64,000 nt of DNA, from contig RQOL01000673.1 in assembly GCA_013076295.1 (NCBI GenBank), positions 62,001 through 126,000 on the forward strand. Reading direction: 5' to 3'. A program made the position numbers and the translations under genes. Positions 23,569-34,055 of the stretch are shown here, in pieces. Source of the DNA: Sanderia malayensis (Eukaryota; Cnidaria; Scyphozoa; Semaeostomeae; Pelagiidae). Each line of letters starts with the position of its first letter. Position 1 is the first letter of the stretch. The notes under the pieces are model-generated. The model was given only the letters and a program-made list of their open reading frames with translations. It had not been told where the DNA came from and did no database searches.

Positions 23569-25258
23569 AGGGCTTATGCAGCCTAAAATGACATATCGAT
23601 TTTTTCACGGAAATGGAGAGAAAAAGATCTGAGTATCACTATGAACCTATTTTGAGCGTTTTCTGACAAGTATAAGTATGTTTTTTTCAAGCTCAAACAT
23701 ACCCAGGTCTGTTGAAGAGCTGTGACGTCAGTTTGATGACACGCGAATCATTTTTTATAGGGGTCAGTATGGGAAAATTTGGCCGCGCGCCACAGTTTTT
23801 TTAATAACTCGACTTGGGCGACACCGATTTCAATTATCTCACCTGTGGTTAAAAGCGCGATATTTTCCTCACATTATGAGTCAATTTCCGTTCTTTTCAA
23901 TAGAACACAGAAATTTTGACAAATTTTGAAAAAAATTAAATTTTCACGATTTTGGTGAAATGTGACGTCAGAATGAACCGAGCTATTGTTCTTCAACTAT
24001 TGTTCTCTGAGGAAGAGCTGCCCGGCCTGTTGAAACAGTGTCTGGCTAAAATCTTTCAAAATGTCGCATCGCGAAAATAGTATAGTTCAAAACAAATTCC
24101 TCGGACAACGAAGGAGAAAGTCTTCTTGAGGATAGCGAAGAAGACGAAGACTATTTAGTAGTCATGTCGTGAGGTGTTTCTGTTAAGAATTCCACCCCAG
24201 AGCTGGGGACGGTAGTCAGAAGTTCGGTAGGCGATGTCTCGCTTGCGATGGTGCTAATAACGCTAAGGTTTCACACAATAAAAACAACGAACGTTTTGCG
24301 GTGCGGTACGGCTGACCCGAAGGCCGCCACTGTACCACTGGTCTTCAGACTGTTTTTTTTTTCGAATCTTCTTCTCATTTTACTCTACTCCTTTACTCTA
24401 TTTATGTTCACAATAATAATCAAAACAAGTGTGGTGACATGGTGCTTCATTCTTGTGCACCTGGGACCCTAGTGTGGATTGGCACGTGCCTTCACACTTT
24501 CAAGCGGGTGCACCAGCCAACCACGCTCATACTTAACAATACTATAAACAAATACGTGTCAAATACAAGAAAACAATTATAGTTACAACGACCCACACAG
24601 CAGTCAGTTCGTATAGTCAAAACTCGCACGAAGGAGAACCTCTCGCAAGAAGACCCAAAGCTGGGTACGGCAGTGATGATAAAGAATCGGGTTGAGAAGG
24701 ATTATCGACATAAGTTTTAAAAACTTATGTTGATAATTGGTTAGTTCATTTGTTATTTAATAAATTGTTGGCAACTGGTAAACATTAATTCTATGGAATC
24801 ATATGAGTTTTATTCATTGTACTGTTTTGTTTTCAGTTGTTACGGTCCAATCCAGGTCTTTAGAAAAGTTTCGAGACTTACGGAGAAAGGTGAATTTAGT
24901 TTTGGTCCAACTCACGCTGTTGGGTTCCCCTACAACACATGATCGACCATGAAATGATTTTTTAATGCTCTTTATTAGTATTTGTTTCCCTATTTTAAGT
25001 TGCATATTGACGTGACGTTGTTCAGTCTGCCCGGTTTGTTATTTTGTTGGCCGTGGTGCGCAAAGGTGTCTGGGATTGCGCATCATTCTGACGTCAATTT
25101 CTTCAACAGATTTTGTCCAAATTCCCTATTTTGACAATGAATAACTCAAAAACTACAAAAATATTTTAAAATTCTATCTGCAGCATGTTGATAAGCATGT
25201 TGAATTCTATACTTTTCAGCAAAAAAAACTATATGTAATTTTAGGCTGCATAAGCCCT
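23569..25258. mobile_element. 1.69-kb TTAA-flanked DNA element
   Basis: The ends are perfect inverted repeats for over 20 bp: TTAA|AGGGCTTATGCAGCC on the left and its complement on the right, each bordered by TTAA (23565-23568 and 25259-25262). TTAA duplication is the hallmark of piggyBac and Kolobok transposons. Ends beginning AGGG are unlike piggyBac's usual CCY, so Kolobok-like is my preference. The interior has only broken frames, including a short acidic stretch near 24095-24165. It inserted just upstream of the 5' end of the large minus-strand gene. Confidence 0.75.
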
Positions 25259-25705
25259 TTAACAATTGTTGTCTAACTTTCTATTTGACTCCATTTTCCC
25301 TCCATTTCAAATTGAAAAATATCACATTTTTGCAAACAACCAAGTAGGTACAAAACACAAAAAATCATAAATGTGTGGAGAATGGCTTAGCAGCGATTTT
25401 CACATGCTTTTTGGTGCCCAGTACCCTTCAAATGTGAATTTAAATCAGGCAAAAGTTGACCAGTCAACCTTATTTCATTTTCACTTCTTTTTTTCGACAC
25501 TATTTCACTTCTTAAATTGTTGTGCTGTATTTTTCGGAAAATCGGACATTTAATAACATCCGACAGTGCCTCAAAACTGTCAAAAACTGCTTAAAAAGTT
25601 TGAGTGATCTTTCCTGTACCGATCTGCATTATTTGCCCGATTATTTGGTGCTTAAAAATCTTTCACAAATGTCTTTTTTAAAAAGGAACCAATTTTACCA
25701 CCAGA
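25259..25705. other. Remainder of the host element upstream of the large gene
   Basis: Continuation of the candidate transposon's 5' flank after the TTAA insertion. AT-rich, with short frames only. The segment between the gene start (23345) and the right inverted arm was split by the insertion. Confidence 0.4.
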
Positions 25706-25998
25706 TTTCCGTCATTTTGGAAAAATGACGTCATACGGCCGCCATATTGCCCAAATTTTTGGTTCTTGAGAAAATTATGAATCTCTGTTCCAAACTGTCC
25801 AACTGTCTTTTGTCCAATCGGTCCCCCAAAAATCACTAATTCACCTAACTAAAATTTTTCACAGAGAAAACTAAATTGTAGACAAAACAAAATGGCGTGG
25901 AGGCAGGAGCGACACTAACTATGTTATAATTACCCTGATAATTTAATTTCGTGTATGTTTTTGCATAATTACATGGAATAAATTCCCAACAAATCTGG

Positions 25999-26068
25999 AG
26001 GTAGGTACCAGGGCCATGTCAGCGAAGCTGGGAAGGCCCTGGGTTCGAGGTTGAGGGGAATTCCCTTT
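25999..26068 (+). repeat. Right arm of the inverted pair (partner 18438-18514)
   Basis: Reads GGTACCAGGGCCATGTCAGC, GAAGCTGGGAAGGCCCTGG, then GTTCGAGGTTGAGGGG. It folds on itself through AGGGCC/GGCCCT and AGC/GCT. Confidence 0.7.
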
Positions 26069-26785
26069 TCACTAACAAGTTTCCCGCTTTTTTAAACATG
26101 TGACATGTATAAACCAGTCGTGGGAGCTATATAGTACAATAGAAATCCTGCGTCCAATTATTTGTATAATTAGTAATATATGCAATTATTTATCGCTGAG
26201 TAAGTATTATGAACATTGATTTTTATAACGAGCTATCATTATTAGCTGAGAAGCTTCTTTATCGCTATTTCGCTTAAAGTGCCTCTACACCTTATTTTTT
26301 TATTGGCTAAAACTATAGATTCGAATGTGCTGATTCTGAATCCGTTTATATTTCTTTGATATGACAAGTAGTTTTTGAGATATGAGGCAACGCGTGCCAC
26401 TTGTTCGTGGTTAACTTTTAGGACTGGGTCGATCCAACTATGACATTATAGTTGAGCCCAGTTGTGCCGCGTTCATTTTCCCGTACTGAAGCAACAAATC
26501 TGACATCGATTTTCTCTCACACGATGGGCTCGATATTTGTTTTTTTGACTTCGATGATTAGAAACCAGTCGGCGCATTATGGCATTTTAGTTTGAAAGGC
26601 TTGCGATGACTTGCAGCTGTGGGGAGGAATTACAAAATTCCCATGTAGTGGCTGCTGGCTGTGCTCAGTGACGGCGGCCGTAGGCCGTGCAATGTTAAAA
26701 CTGTACGGGAACTGGACGGGGATGACAAGAAGAGCATCAAAACATGATTAAAGATTGTTAGATTTATGTGTGAAACTGGGAAAAT

Positions 26786-26965
26786 ATGCCATATCGATGT
26801 GTTTTGCTAGCCCATGGAAATACACCCGATAAATCAGATTTTGCATGGCTTCACAAAATTCTGCTTTATCAAGATGATCGCCCTAAAACTGTAAGGAGAT
26901 GGATAGATTTCTTCAATTTGCAACAACGGAAGAAATTCTATGGACGCACGCATCATCATGAATGA
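26786..26965 (+). pseudogene. Degenerate THAP domain (transposase N terminus)
   Basis: A 59-codon frame begins MPYRCVLLAHGNTPDK. M-P-x-x-C at the start, AWLHK, and TVRRWIDFF at the spacing of the THAP 'S.H.FP....R..W..' signature identify it. The second zinc Cys is replaced and the frame stops before the C-x2-H half, so it cannot fold as a normal THAP. It lies at the expected place near the left end of the TTAA-flanked element. Confidence 0.5.
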
Positions 26966-27073
26966 AATAAATCAAACTACAAAGAGCGATAAATTCGGTA
27001 CAATAACGAAATTCATGTGTAGTAATAAGGAATCGTGTTGCAGATTTTCTACACTTGCTGTTCCAAATGAAAA

Positions 27074-27370
27074 TCAAATCTTTTCAGGCTTCTTCAAACC
27101 CCAAAGGTTTAGACTGACACGGATATGATGGCCTAAATTATATTGCGTATATTGAATTTTGATAACCACTTTTACTTCATCAGATACACAACAAAAAGGT
27201 AATAATTCAGATCCAGTCAAATGCCCAGAAAGTTTTCTTTCGACATTTCTTTTCTTGCCCAAATCTCTTCCATGGCTTTGAGTGAAAGAGTTCTCAGCCA
27301 CAGGATCAAATGCATCAGGTTCTCCTTCGTCGGTATCACTATCATCGGTCTGCTTTACTCTACGATACAA
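27074..27370 (-). other. Acidic open frame in the TTAA element
   Basis: The 98-residue frame starts with DDSDTDEGEPDAFDP, typical of acidic linkers in piggyBac- or Kolobok-type transposases. Its C-terminal half is unlike any domain I know. It lies on the strand opposite to the THAP remnant. Doubtful as a real gene. Confidence 0.2.
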
Positions 27371-27559
27371 TCGATCCTATCCCCTCGCCATCTTCGCATT
27401 CCTCGGCACTGCAATCCCTACTGTCATGAACTACTATCCATCTAACAATGTTCATTTATGGAAACTTTCTACTCAATTCGATCACCAACGTTGCACAAAT
27501 ACCCACGAATACACAAAACGAGACAGACACACCAAAGCGCAAACACTATTTATTATACT

Positions 27560-28540
27560 GAACTAGGGATCATCACTCGCTTCGCTCGTTCGCCCCAGCC
27601 CATCAAGTAAAAGAAGCTTAATCTGGTTGGCGCACTTCGTGCCCTGCATTCGCTTCGCTCATGCCTCTTTCAACCCCACGTACAATAGTTAGAATTATCA
27701 AGAAACATAGTCTGATAGGGCGCACTTCGTGCGCTGCATTCGCTTTGCTCATGCCTCTGCCTCTGGCAACAGTTTGGCTCGCTTCGCTCGCCTGACAACC
27801 CCTTATCATAATTTGTTTGTTAAAACTTTGGGCTTGTTTACATTAGGCCTAAGCGTCGCAAGCATGCCGAAGCAACAATGGCGGTCGCCTACTACCTAAA
27901 CTACAACTATCTCACTCAAAAAACAAAACAAAGCTGTCACCTGTGTTCTCAATTGTTTCCTGTAATTTTCCAGAGGTCTCTCAAACAATTAGCAAATCTT
28001 TACCAAGACAATTCAGGTCGTAAAACACTTTGAAAGGCGCCCAGTTATCCTTTGTGTTCAAAACAAAAACACGCCTCTTCTCCAAAAGTACCTGCTGTTC
28101 AACCCGAGGGCAAATTTGCATGATAACGACAAACACTTGACTGTTCACGTGAAGTCGCGAAAGAGCCAATCAAATTACAGCAAAAGGCGAAACGGGTCAC
28201 GTGAAGAGCGAATACTCTGTTCGAAAATGGAGTTCGCAACGCGAAGTTGGAAGTTTCGCCAGCGTAAACCATAGTTTTTTCGTGATAGCACAATTAGCAG
28301 AATAATTAGTGGAATAATTCAAAATTTCAGGAGAAAATCGAAAAACAAAATCCATTACCCTGGTTAAATTAATAAACTAAACATTCAGTGTGAATTTCAT
28401 TGCCATATACCCACATACAAAAAAGCCTTTGTGATCACACGGGTCGCCGTTTTGCCGTTCCGACCTATTGTTTCGGGTCGAATCCATTGTTTTTGGCAAG
28501 GAAAGTGCGTCATCACGTGACTCCGCAGAATATATATATT
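27560..28540 (-). repeat. Dispersed hairpin-rich repeat family, inverted copy
   Basis: On the minus strand it shows the same order as copies at 15950 and 48840: GGAGTCACGTGATGACGCAC, the AATAGGTCG block, the AACACAGGTGACAGC block, then GCGAGCGAAGCGAGCC and CGCACGAAGTGCGCCC hairpins. It is embedded in the TTAA-flanked element next to its right terminus, so the family may derive from that element. Confidence 0.6.
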
Positions 28541-29859
28541 AGATGTAGGCCTACACCCGCCGGCACTGAGCACAACAAGCAGGCACTACATCGGAATTTT
28601 GTAATTCCTCCCCACAGCTACAAACTCATCGTAAGCCTTTGAAACTCAAGTACCATTATGCGCCAATCTGTTTCTAATCATCAAAGTCAAAAAACAAATA
28701 TCGAGCCCATCGTGTGAGAGAAAATCGATGTCAAATTTGTTGCTTCAGTACGGAAAAATGAATGGGGCACAACTAGGCTCAACTATGATGTCATAGTTGG
28801 CTCGACCCAGTCCTAAAAGTTAACCAAAAAAATGGCGAAAATGGCGAAATATAGACACTTCGCCACGTTATAACTCGTTAACTATACATCAGATTTAAAA
28901 AATATTTGCGGATCTAAAATCAGTAAAGAAAGTTTTATCGATATAAAGAATAAAAAAATAAGGTGTAGAGGCGCTTTAATAATGTCCATAATTTTTGCTT
29001 TTCTTCCTTTGCTTTTCATGGCAAGAACAGGTTACGTGTTGTTCAGGCATCATATTTTTATTTGATATTTCAAGTTCATAACTGTTCTAATTTCTTTTCT
29101 GTTTCTTACCATAGTTTTGAAAGACACAAGGCTCGGTAAGAAATGAGTTAATTTATTGCAGTTTTTCCTTCCGACTATTCTGTTCAGCTCTTTAATTATT
29201 TGTTTCCCTTATAAAAAGAGGCCCATTTTTATCGATTTTCAAGTAACAGACACCTCTCTTTCACAAACGTCTTTCAATTACGAAATGATATTCTCCTTCT
29301 TCAATGGTTTATAAATGTAACCCATGTACAATGAGTTACTCTTTGCCACAGATAAAAACATCAATTTTTTTTTATTTATCTTGAATATATGAACAAACTA
29401 TTATGGGGCCCCTTTTAACAAATTGAATCTGTAAAGAAATTTGTTCATTTCTTAACAAGTGCACTGAATTCAACAAGTTAATTTTCATTACCTACATGTT
29501 TTCTGAGTCTCTTTTTATGATTCCTTTATTTATGTCGACAAGAATTTTAAATCCAATTTACTCTCTTCCATTTTAGTAACTGTTTACATAACAGAAACGG
29601 GCACAGTTTAACGTAACGGCTTTCTTAAAATTTACATTATATTACATAGCATTACTTTTATAATAATGATTTATTTACAACACTATGCTTAACACTACCA
29701 TATTTTTTAAATATATAATATTTACTTCTTTGTGTTGCAGCTTTCCACAGGGCTATAATTATTCCATTGCTGTTGTTATTGAGTACAAGCAATAACATTT
29801 ACAATAATATTGCCTAATTTAATTTTTTCCTACTTCTTTTTCAATTCACAACATGCACC

Positions 29860-31819
29860 ATGCCGTGCAAGGCCAAAATAAGTATAACCGGTGACAGACG
29901 TAGAAATGAAGTGCGAGAGAATGTGCAGCATAGGAGACAAATCAATCAACAGCTTCAACCTCAACAGACAGGAAATGCGGATAACCCACTTGCAGCAGTC
30001 AACGATCTTCAACAAATGCAGATCGAAAACAATCAGCTAGAAGCCCCAGAATATCAGCCATTTCCAGTACAGTATCCCATTCCACAGATACAGCCAACGG
30101 AGGTGGAGCAAGAGCTTCCCATTCTGAACCAAGAGCTTCCCATTCAGAACCAAGGGCTTCCAGCAGCAGGACAACCTGTAGACATCGAGATGCAAGATGC
30201 AGTTCCAGTACCTGATGAAAATCAGATACCAGAAGCCGTCAAAGATCAGCAAATGAAAGTTAACAACCCTGTCCCTGAGAACAATGAAGCTGAAAACCTT
30301 ATCCTCTTCTCGCCATTACCACACCACTTAAGTAAAATGACCAGAACATGCATTCATTGTGGTGCAAAGTACTTCAAAGAAGAACAAAACACAAAAAAAA
30401 TACAACATATGTTGCATGGAAGGATTAATCGCTCTGGATCAAGTTGAACCACCTCCAAACAGTGTCATGCATTTATATACTGGTGATACGGCCGAATCAA
30501 AGTATTTCTTAATGCACTCCCGCGAATACAACTCACTAATGGCCAGGGCATCATGGATGGCTAATGTTGTATGTCATGCCAGAGCTGGACCACCAGTTAT
30601 CACAATTCACGGAAAGGCACATCACATGACCGGTTACTAACATATCTATTCCTTTCATGCAATATTTCTAACTTCCAGAAATTCAGTTTAACATAACTTA
30701 TTATTGACTTATGAGTTGTACCCTAAATTCATATTTTCATACATATGCTTTGTATTAAGTTAATTGCATTAATTATCACAGGTGTAACAGAAACAGACAG
30801 ATCCAGAAAATACGCAGATTTCTACATCATGGATACACAACAAGCATTGCAGGAACGGCAAAACACTGCAGGAGAACAACGTCTTGATTTGGACATTTTT
30901 GCACTTCTACAGAATGAATTGATGGCAGTCAATCGATTTGCACAACAATATCGAAGCATGGGTGAAATATTGGAGGAACAGCGGCAGCAAGCTATTGCAA
31001 ACAATCAGCCTGTTCCGACATTCAAAATGATCATAACAGGTCGCCCACAACAAGATCGCAGATACGATAATCCTACTGCCAGAAAAATTGCAGCTATATA
31101 CACAGTACAAAATGGAGGTGCACCAAATCCTGATGATAGAGAATTGCAAGTTCACACAAGACACAGAGATCTCATGAAGATTTACGCAACCAGTCCAAGT
31201 GCTGATCCTCTCACATATCCATTGATATTCTTTCATGGTGACAGGGGTTACAGTTTGGACCTGCAACGATTGCCAACTGCAAACGTAAAGGGTCAGCAAA
31301 ACATGAATCGTATCGGACGCACCACACTAACCCTCGCTGAATAGTATTCATACAGAATCCAGGTCAGGGATGCATTCTCAACCATCCACATTGCATCACT
31401 TCCATTTCAACAGGATCTGGTAGATGCATATACGAAGATAGAAGGCTTTTAAGAAATACAGCAAGCACAAGACAGTCAGACTAGCATACAGCCTTACTAT
31501 CAACAAGGCACAGGGACAATCTCTGAGGTATGTTGGTTTGTATTTACCTGAGCCCGTGTTCACACATGGTCAGTTATATGTGGCCATGTCCAGAGCAACA
31601 TCATTTGACAGGCTCAATGTATTCCTCCCAGAAGAAACACACAGGAAGACAAAAAACATTGTCTTCCAAGAAGTCCAAGGTCTTCACAAACTTTTCAGCA
31701 TAAATTGCGTTGCTCACAGAGGGTGTCAGTTTACCAAAATGCACGTACACAAATTACGGGGCTCAGATTGTGGTTCTAGCGGATCAGCATTGCACTACAG
31801 TGTGATGTTCCTGTTGTGA
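29860..31819 (+). pseudogene. Helitron Rep/helicase remnant with central deletion (copy A)
   Basis: Frame 29860-30447 (195 codons) has a P/Q-rich leader (LPILNQ repeats) and then the Helitron N-terminal finger CIHCGAKYF. After a frameshift, 30359-30640 continues with CCMEGLIALDQVEPPPNS, HSREYNSLMARASW and VITIHGKAHHMTG. Frame 30745-31344 holds RQQAIANNQPVPTF, RRYDNPTARKIAAIY, and DPLTYPLIFFHGDRGY, the conserved run just before the Rep nickase. The next in-phase sequence ([22 protein letters not shown]) jumps at about 31455 straight to the Pif1 helicase C terminus ([28 protein letters not shown]). The HUH nickase and most of the helicase are deleted. Stops at 31342-31344 and 31450-31452 break it further. 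I found no clear 5'-TC or CTRR-3' ends. Confidence 0.8.
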
Positions 31820-34055
31820 TTTCAGCCCATCATTGCTGGTTTGCCAGGCCGCTCCAGTCAATTAGATCCGCCAAGAACAATGCGGACACTGTCAAAACAC
31901 TCCAGTGTCCGGGGGTGTTCGGCTACAGCAACAACACGATCTGGATCCTCGATAGCACCCGTATCAGAAGAGATATGTTTTGCCAAGCTCTCTGATATTG
32001 CCTATGGGAGTATGGCTTTCCTTTTCTCTGTGAAAACTGTAATCTCTCTATCAGCCATAGTTGTTTTAACAAGAATTAGCAGTGGATTACCCTCCTCTCA
32101 TCTCCTTATTTATAATAACAATATAGCTGATCCCTTATTATGTAATATACCAAATCTAAATTGCAGTTTTCATGAACAAGGAAACCTCAAACAAAGGTTA
32201 CCCCTTGAAGTTGGTGTTCGAGCTTTAAACTAATGTAACCGGCAATCTTTTTTTACTATGGTCAATTGTAATGGCACGATGAACCAGAAAAATAGACAGA
32301 CGTATCCTTGATATGTGCGACAAGATTGTGAATTCCTATTGAACAATGATGTGAACATCACCGGACACTCCACATGATGAATGAAGACATCAATACAATC
32401 TACAGATGGGGTAAATTTTCTCTCATTAATGTTCACTATCGATTCATAAATCATGAACATTAAATGGACATTAGAAGTTTGTGTACATTTTTCGTGCATG
32501 TTAAAGCCCATGCTTTCCTTTATGACATTGTATGCCAATGCCAAAGGTTTTTATAGTTGTGCATAGCACTTAATTGAAGCTATCGTCAATGACACTTACT
32601 ATATTACCGTTTATGTACTAATATATTATATACAAAAACAATGTAGGATTAATGATTCCAATATACAGGGTTGTCACCCCCTACCCCTAAACAAAATATT
32701 TTGTCAGCAAAGGCACCTTATGAACAATTTTTGCAAATTTTTACCATATAATATTCAACTCATAAGACATTGTGTTTAAAAATATTTTGTATTCATCTCT
32801 TGTCATTTTTGAGCAATTGTATCCTGAGCAAATTTGTCAGATAAATCAAATGCAAAAAATGAAATTATCTTGCACTTCATCTACTAATTGTTACTAATAA
32901 CAAATGCCATTTCTAATAACATCTTCAAGAAGACAAGCATTACAGAACATATATAGGTTAGGCTTACCTTTGAATTGTGGCAGCAGAACTATTGTCAAAA
33001 GCACCGGGACTGTTAGCGAACCTAGTTATTGAAAAGAATATAATAGGATTCAAGCATTGCAACATCAGATCTCCAGGTTAGTTGTTATGATTCATATGTC
33101 TTTCTTGCATCAACAATGACCAGGGGTAATTCAATAAGAGCTTTCAAATGACAGAGTAAAGTGTGGTAAGTTATTTCGCAGCTTGATTCTACAACAGCTT
33201 CTACAACAGCAATGCATACTCACTTTGCATACATCTGAGAGCTAAATCAATCAACTCTCATTTTAGTAAGGTTTTTAGTTTCTCTAAAGTCATTGTACTT
33301 TTGATTTTTATTGATCTTAATTGAATAAAAGGCAAGAATGAAATGATTTATGTAGTATGCTTGCCATTTCAAAGTCTAAGCTAGATATCTCCGGCAACTC
33401 AGAAACAAGATCCACTCTTGGTGTAAGACCTATCAAATCATCAACGTTTGGGTCTATATTTAGAAAAGTAAAGTGAGAGGTAAAAAAATGAAAAATGAAA
33501 GCTAGTCAACTGAAGGTTTTCATTTCCCTTCAAATTATAAATCAACTACTTTTCCGAGAAGTATACAGATGTAGGTGTTGAATGGAATTTTGTTCGAAGA
33601 CATCACAAAAAGGGGGAATAGCATAACCCTTGCTATATAATTAGGGCTATACTCTTAGCTGAAAAGCAAAGAATTATATGGAAAACTATTAAGATATGCT
33701 ACTTGATATAATATTATGTCAAGTAGTAGATAGAGATATAATACTTGATCAATATTGTTACTTGGGCTATATCATACAATCTAATCTTACTAATATCGCC
33801 AGGGGCGCATCCAGGAAAAAGAATGAGTCTAGCTCAGGGGTCTGGGGAAAGTGCCGAAAACATTTTGTAGACCACGCCCTTTCGAATCTTGGAAAACGAA
33901 TGCCACTCCCTAAACAGAAAAGTGCATTGAAAGGGGGAGAGAATGCTAACAGGGAAAAGTAGTGTGGCTTTGATTTTTTTCCACATGAAACAAAATATTG
34001 AAACAAACAATGAAATAATTATTGAAGGAAATTAAGCTTAAAGTTTCATTCTGGC
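31820..34055. other. No gene recognised (copy A)
   Basis: Between the Helitron remnant and the hAT remnant there are only short frames. The 31841-32233 frame is kept in both copies but has no domain and is simply shared DNA. A short hairpin (GGACACTG..CAGTGTCC) occurs near 31881-31911. Confidence 0.4.

Larger units (their letters stand above)
19318..25826. mobile_element. Candidate DNA transposon with inverted ends around a large gene
   Basis: A left arm at 19318-19450 and a right arm at 25706-25826 are inverted copies. Both contain GACTGGACAAAAG or GATTGGACAAAAG, TTTTCTCAAGAACCAAAAAT, and ATGACGTCATTTT. They enclose the broken minus-strand gene at 19406-23345 and a later 1.69-kb TTAA insertion. 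A second inverted pair lies outside (18438-18514 and 25999-26068) at unequal distances. I cannot point to a target-site duplication, so the outer boundary is uncertain. Confidence 0.4.
26278..28975. mobile_element. 2.7-kb TTAA-flanked element with about 420-bp inverted termini
   Basis: TTAA borders both ends (26274-26277 and 28976-28979). The termini begin AGTGCCTCTACACCTTATTT on the left and AGCGCCTCTACACCTTATTT on the right (read inward). After an unlike stretch they remain alike for hundreds of bases, including GGTTAACTTTTAGGACTGGG, CTGAAGCAACAAAT and CACGATGGGCTCGATATTTG. A degenerate THAP reading frame lies at 26786. THAP domain plus TTAA duplication is the Kolobok combination. A piece of the dispersed hairpin-rich repeat occupies the right half. 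Confidence 0.65.

Noticed and set aside
25999..26068. Possible tRNA or tRNA-derived SINE
   Set aside because: A B-box-like GGTTCGAGGTT is present, but there is no A box at the right distance and the stems do not form a cloverleaf.
31841..32233. 130-codon frame conserved in both copies of the duplicated unit
   Set aside because: Conservation follows from near-identity of the copies; no domain and an overlapping frame is equally long in copy B.
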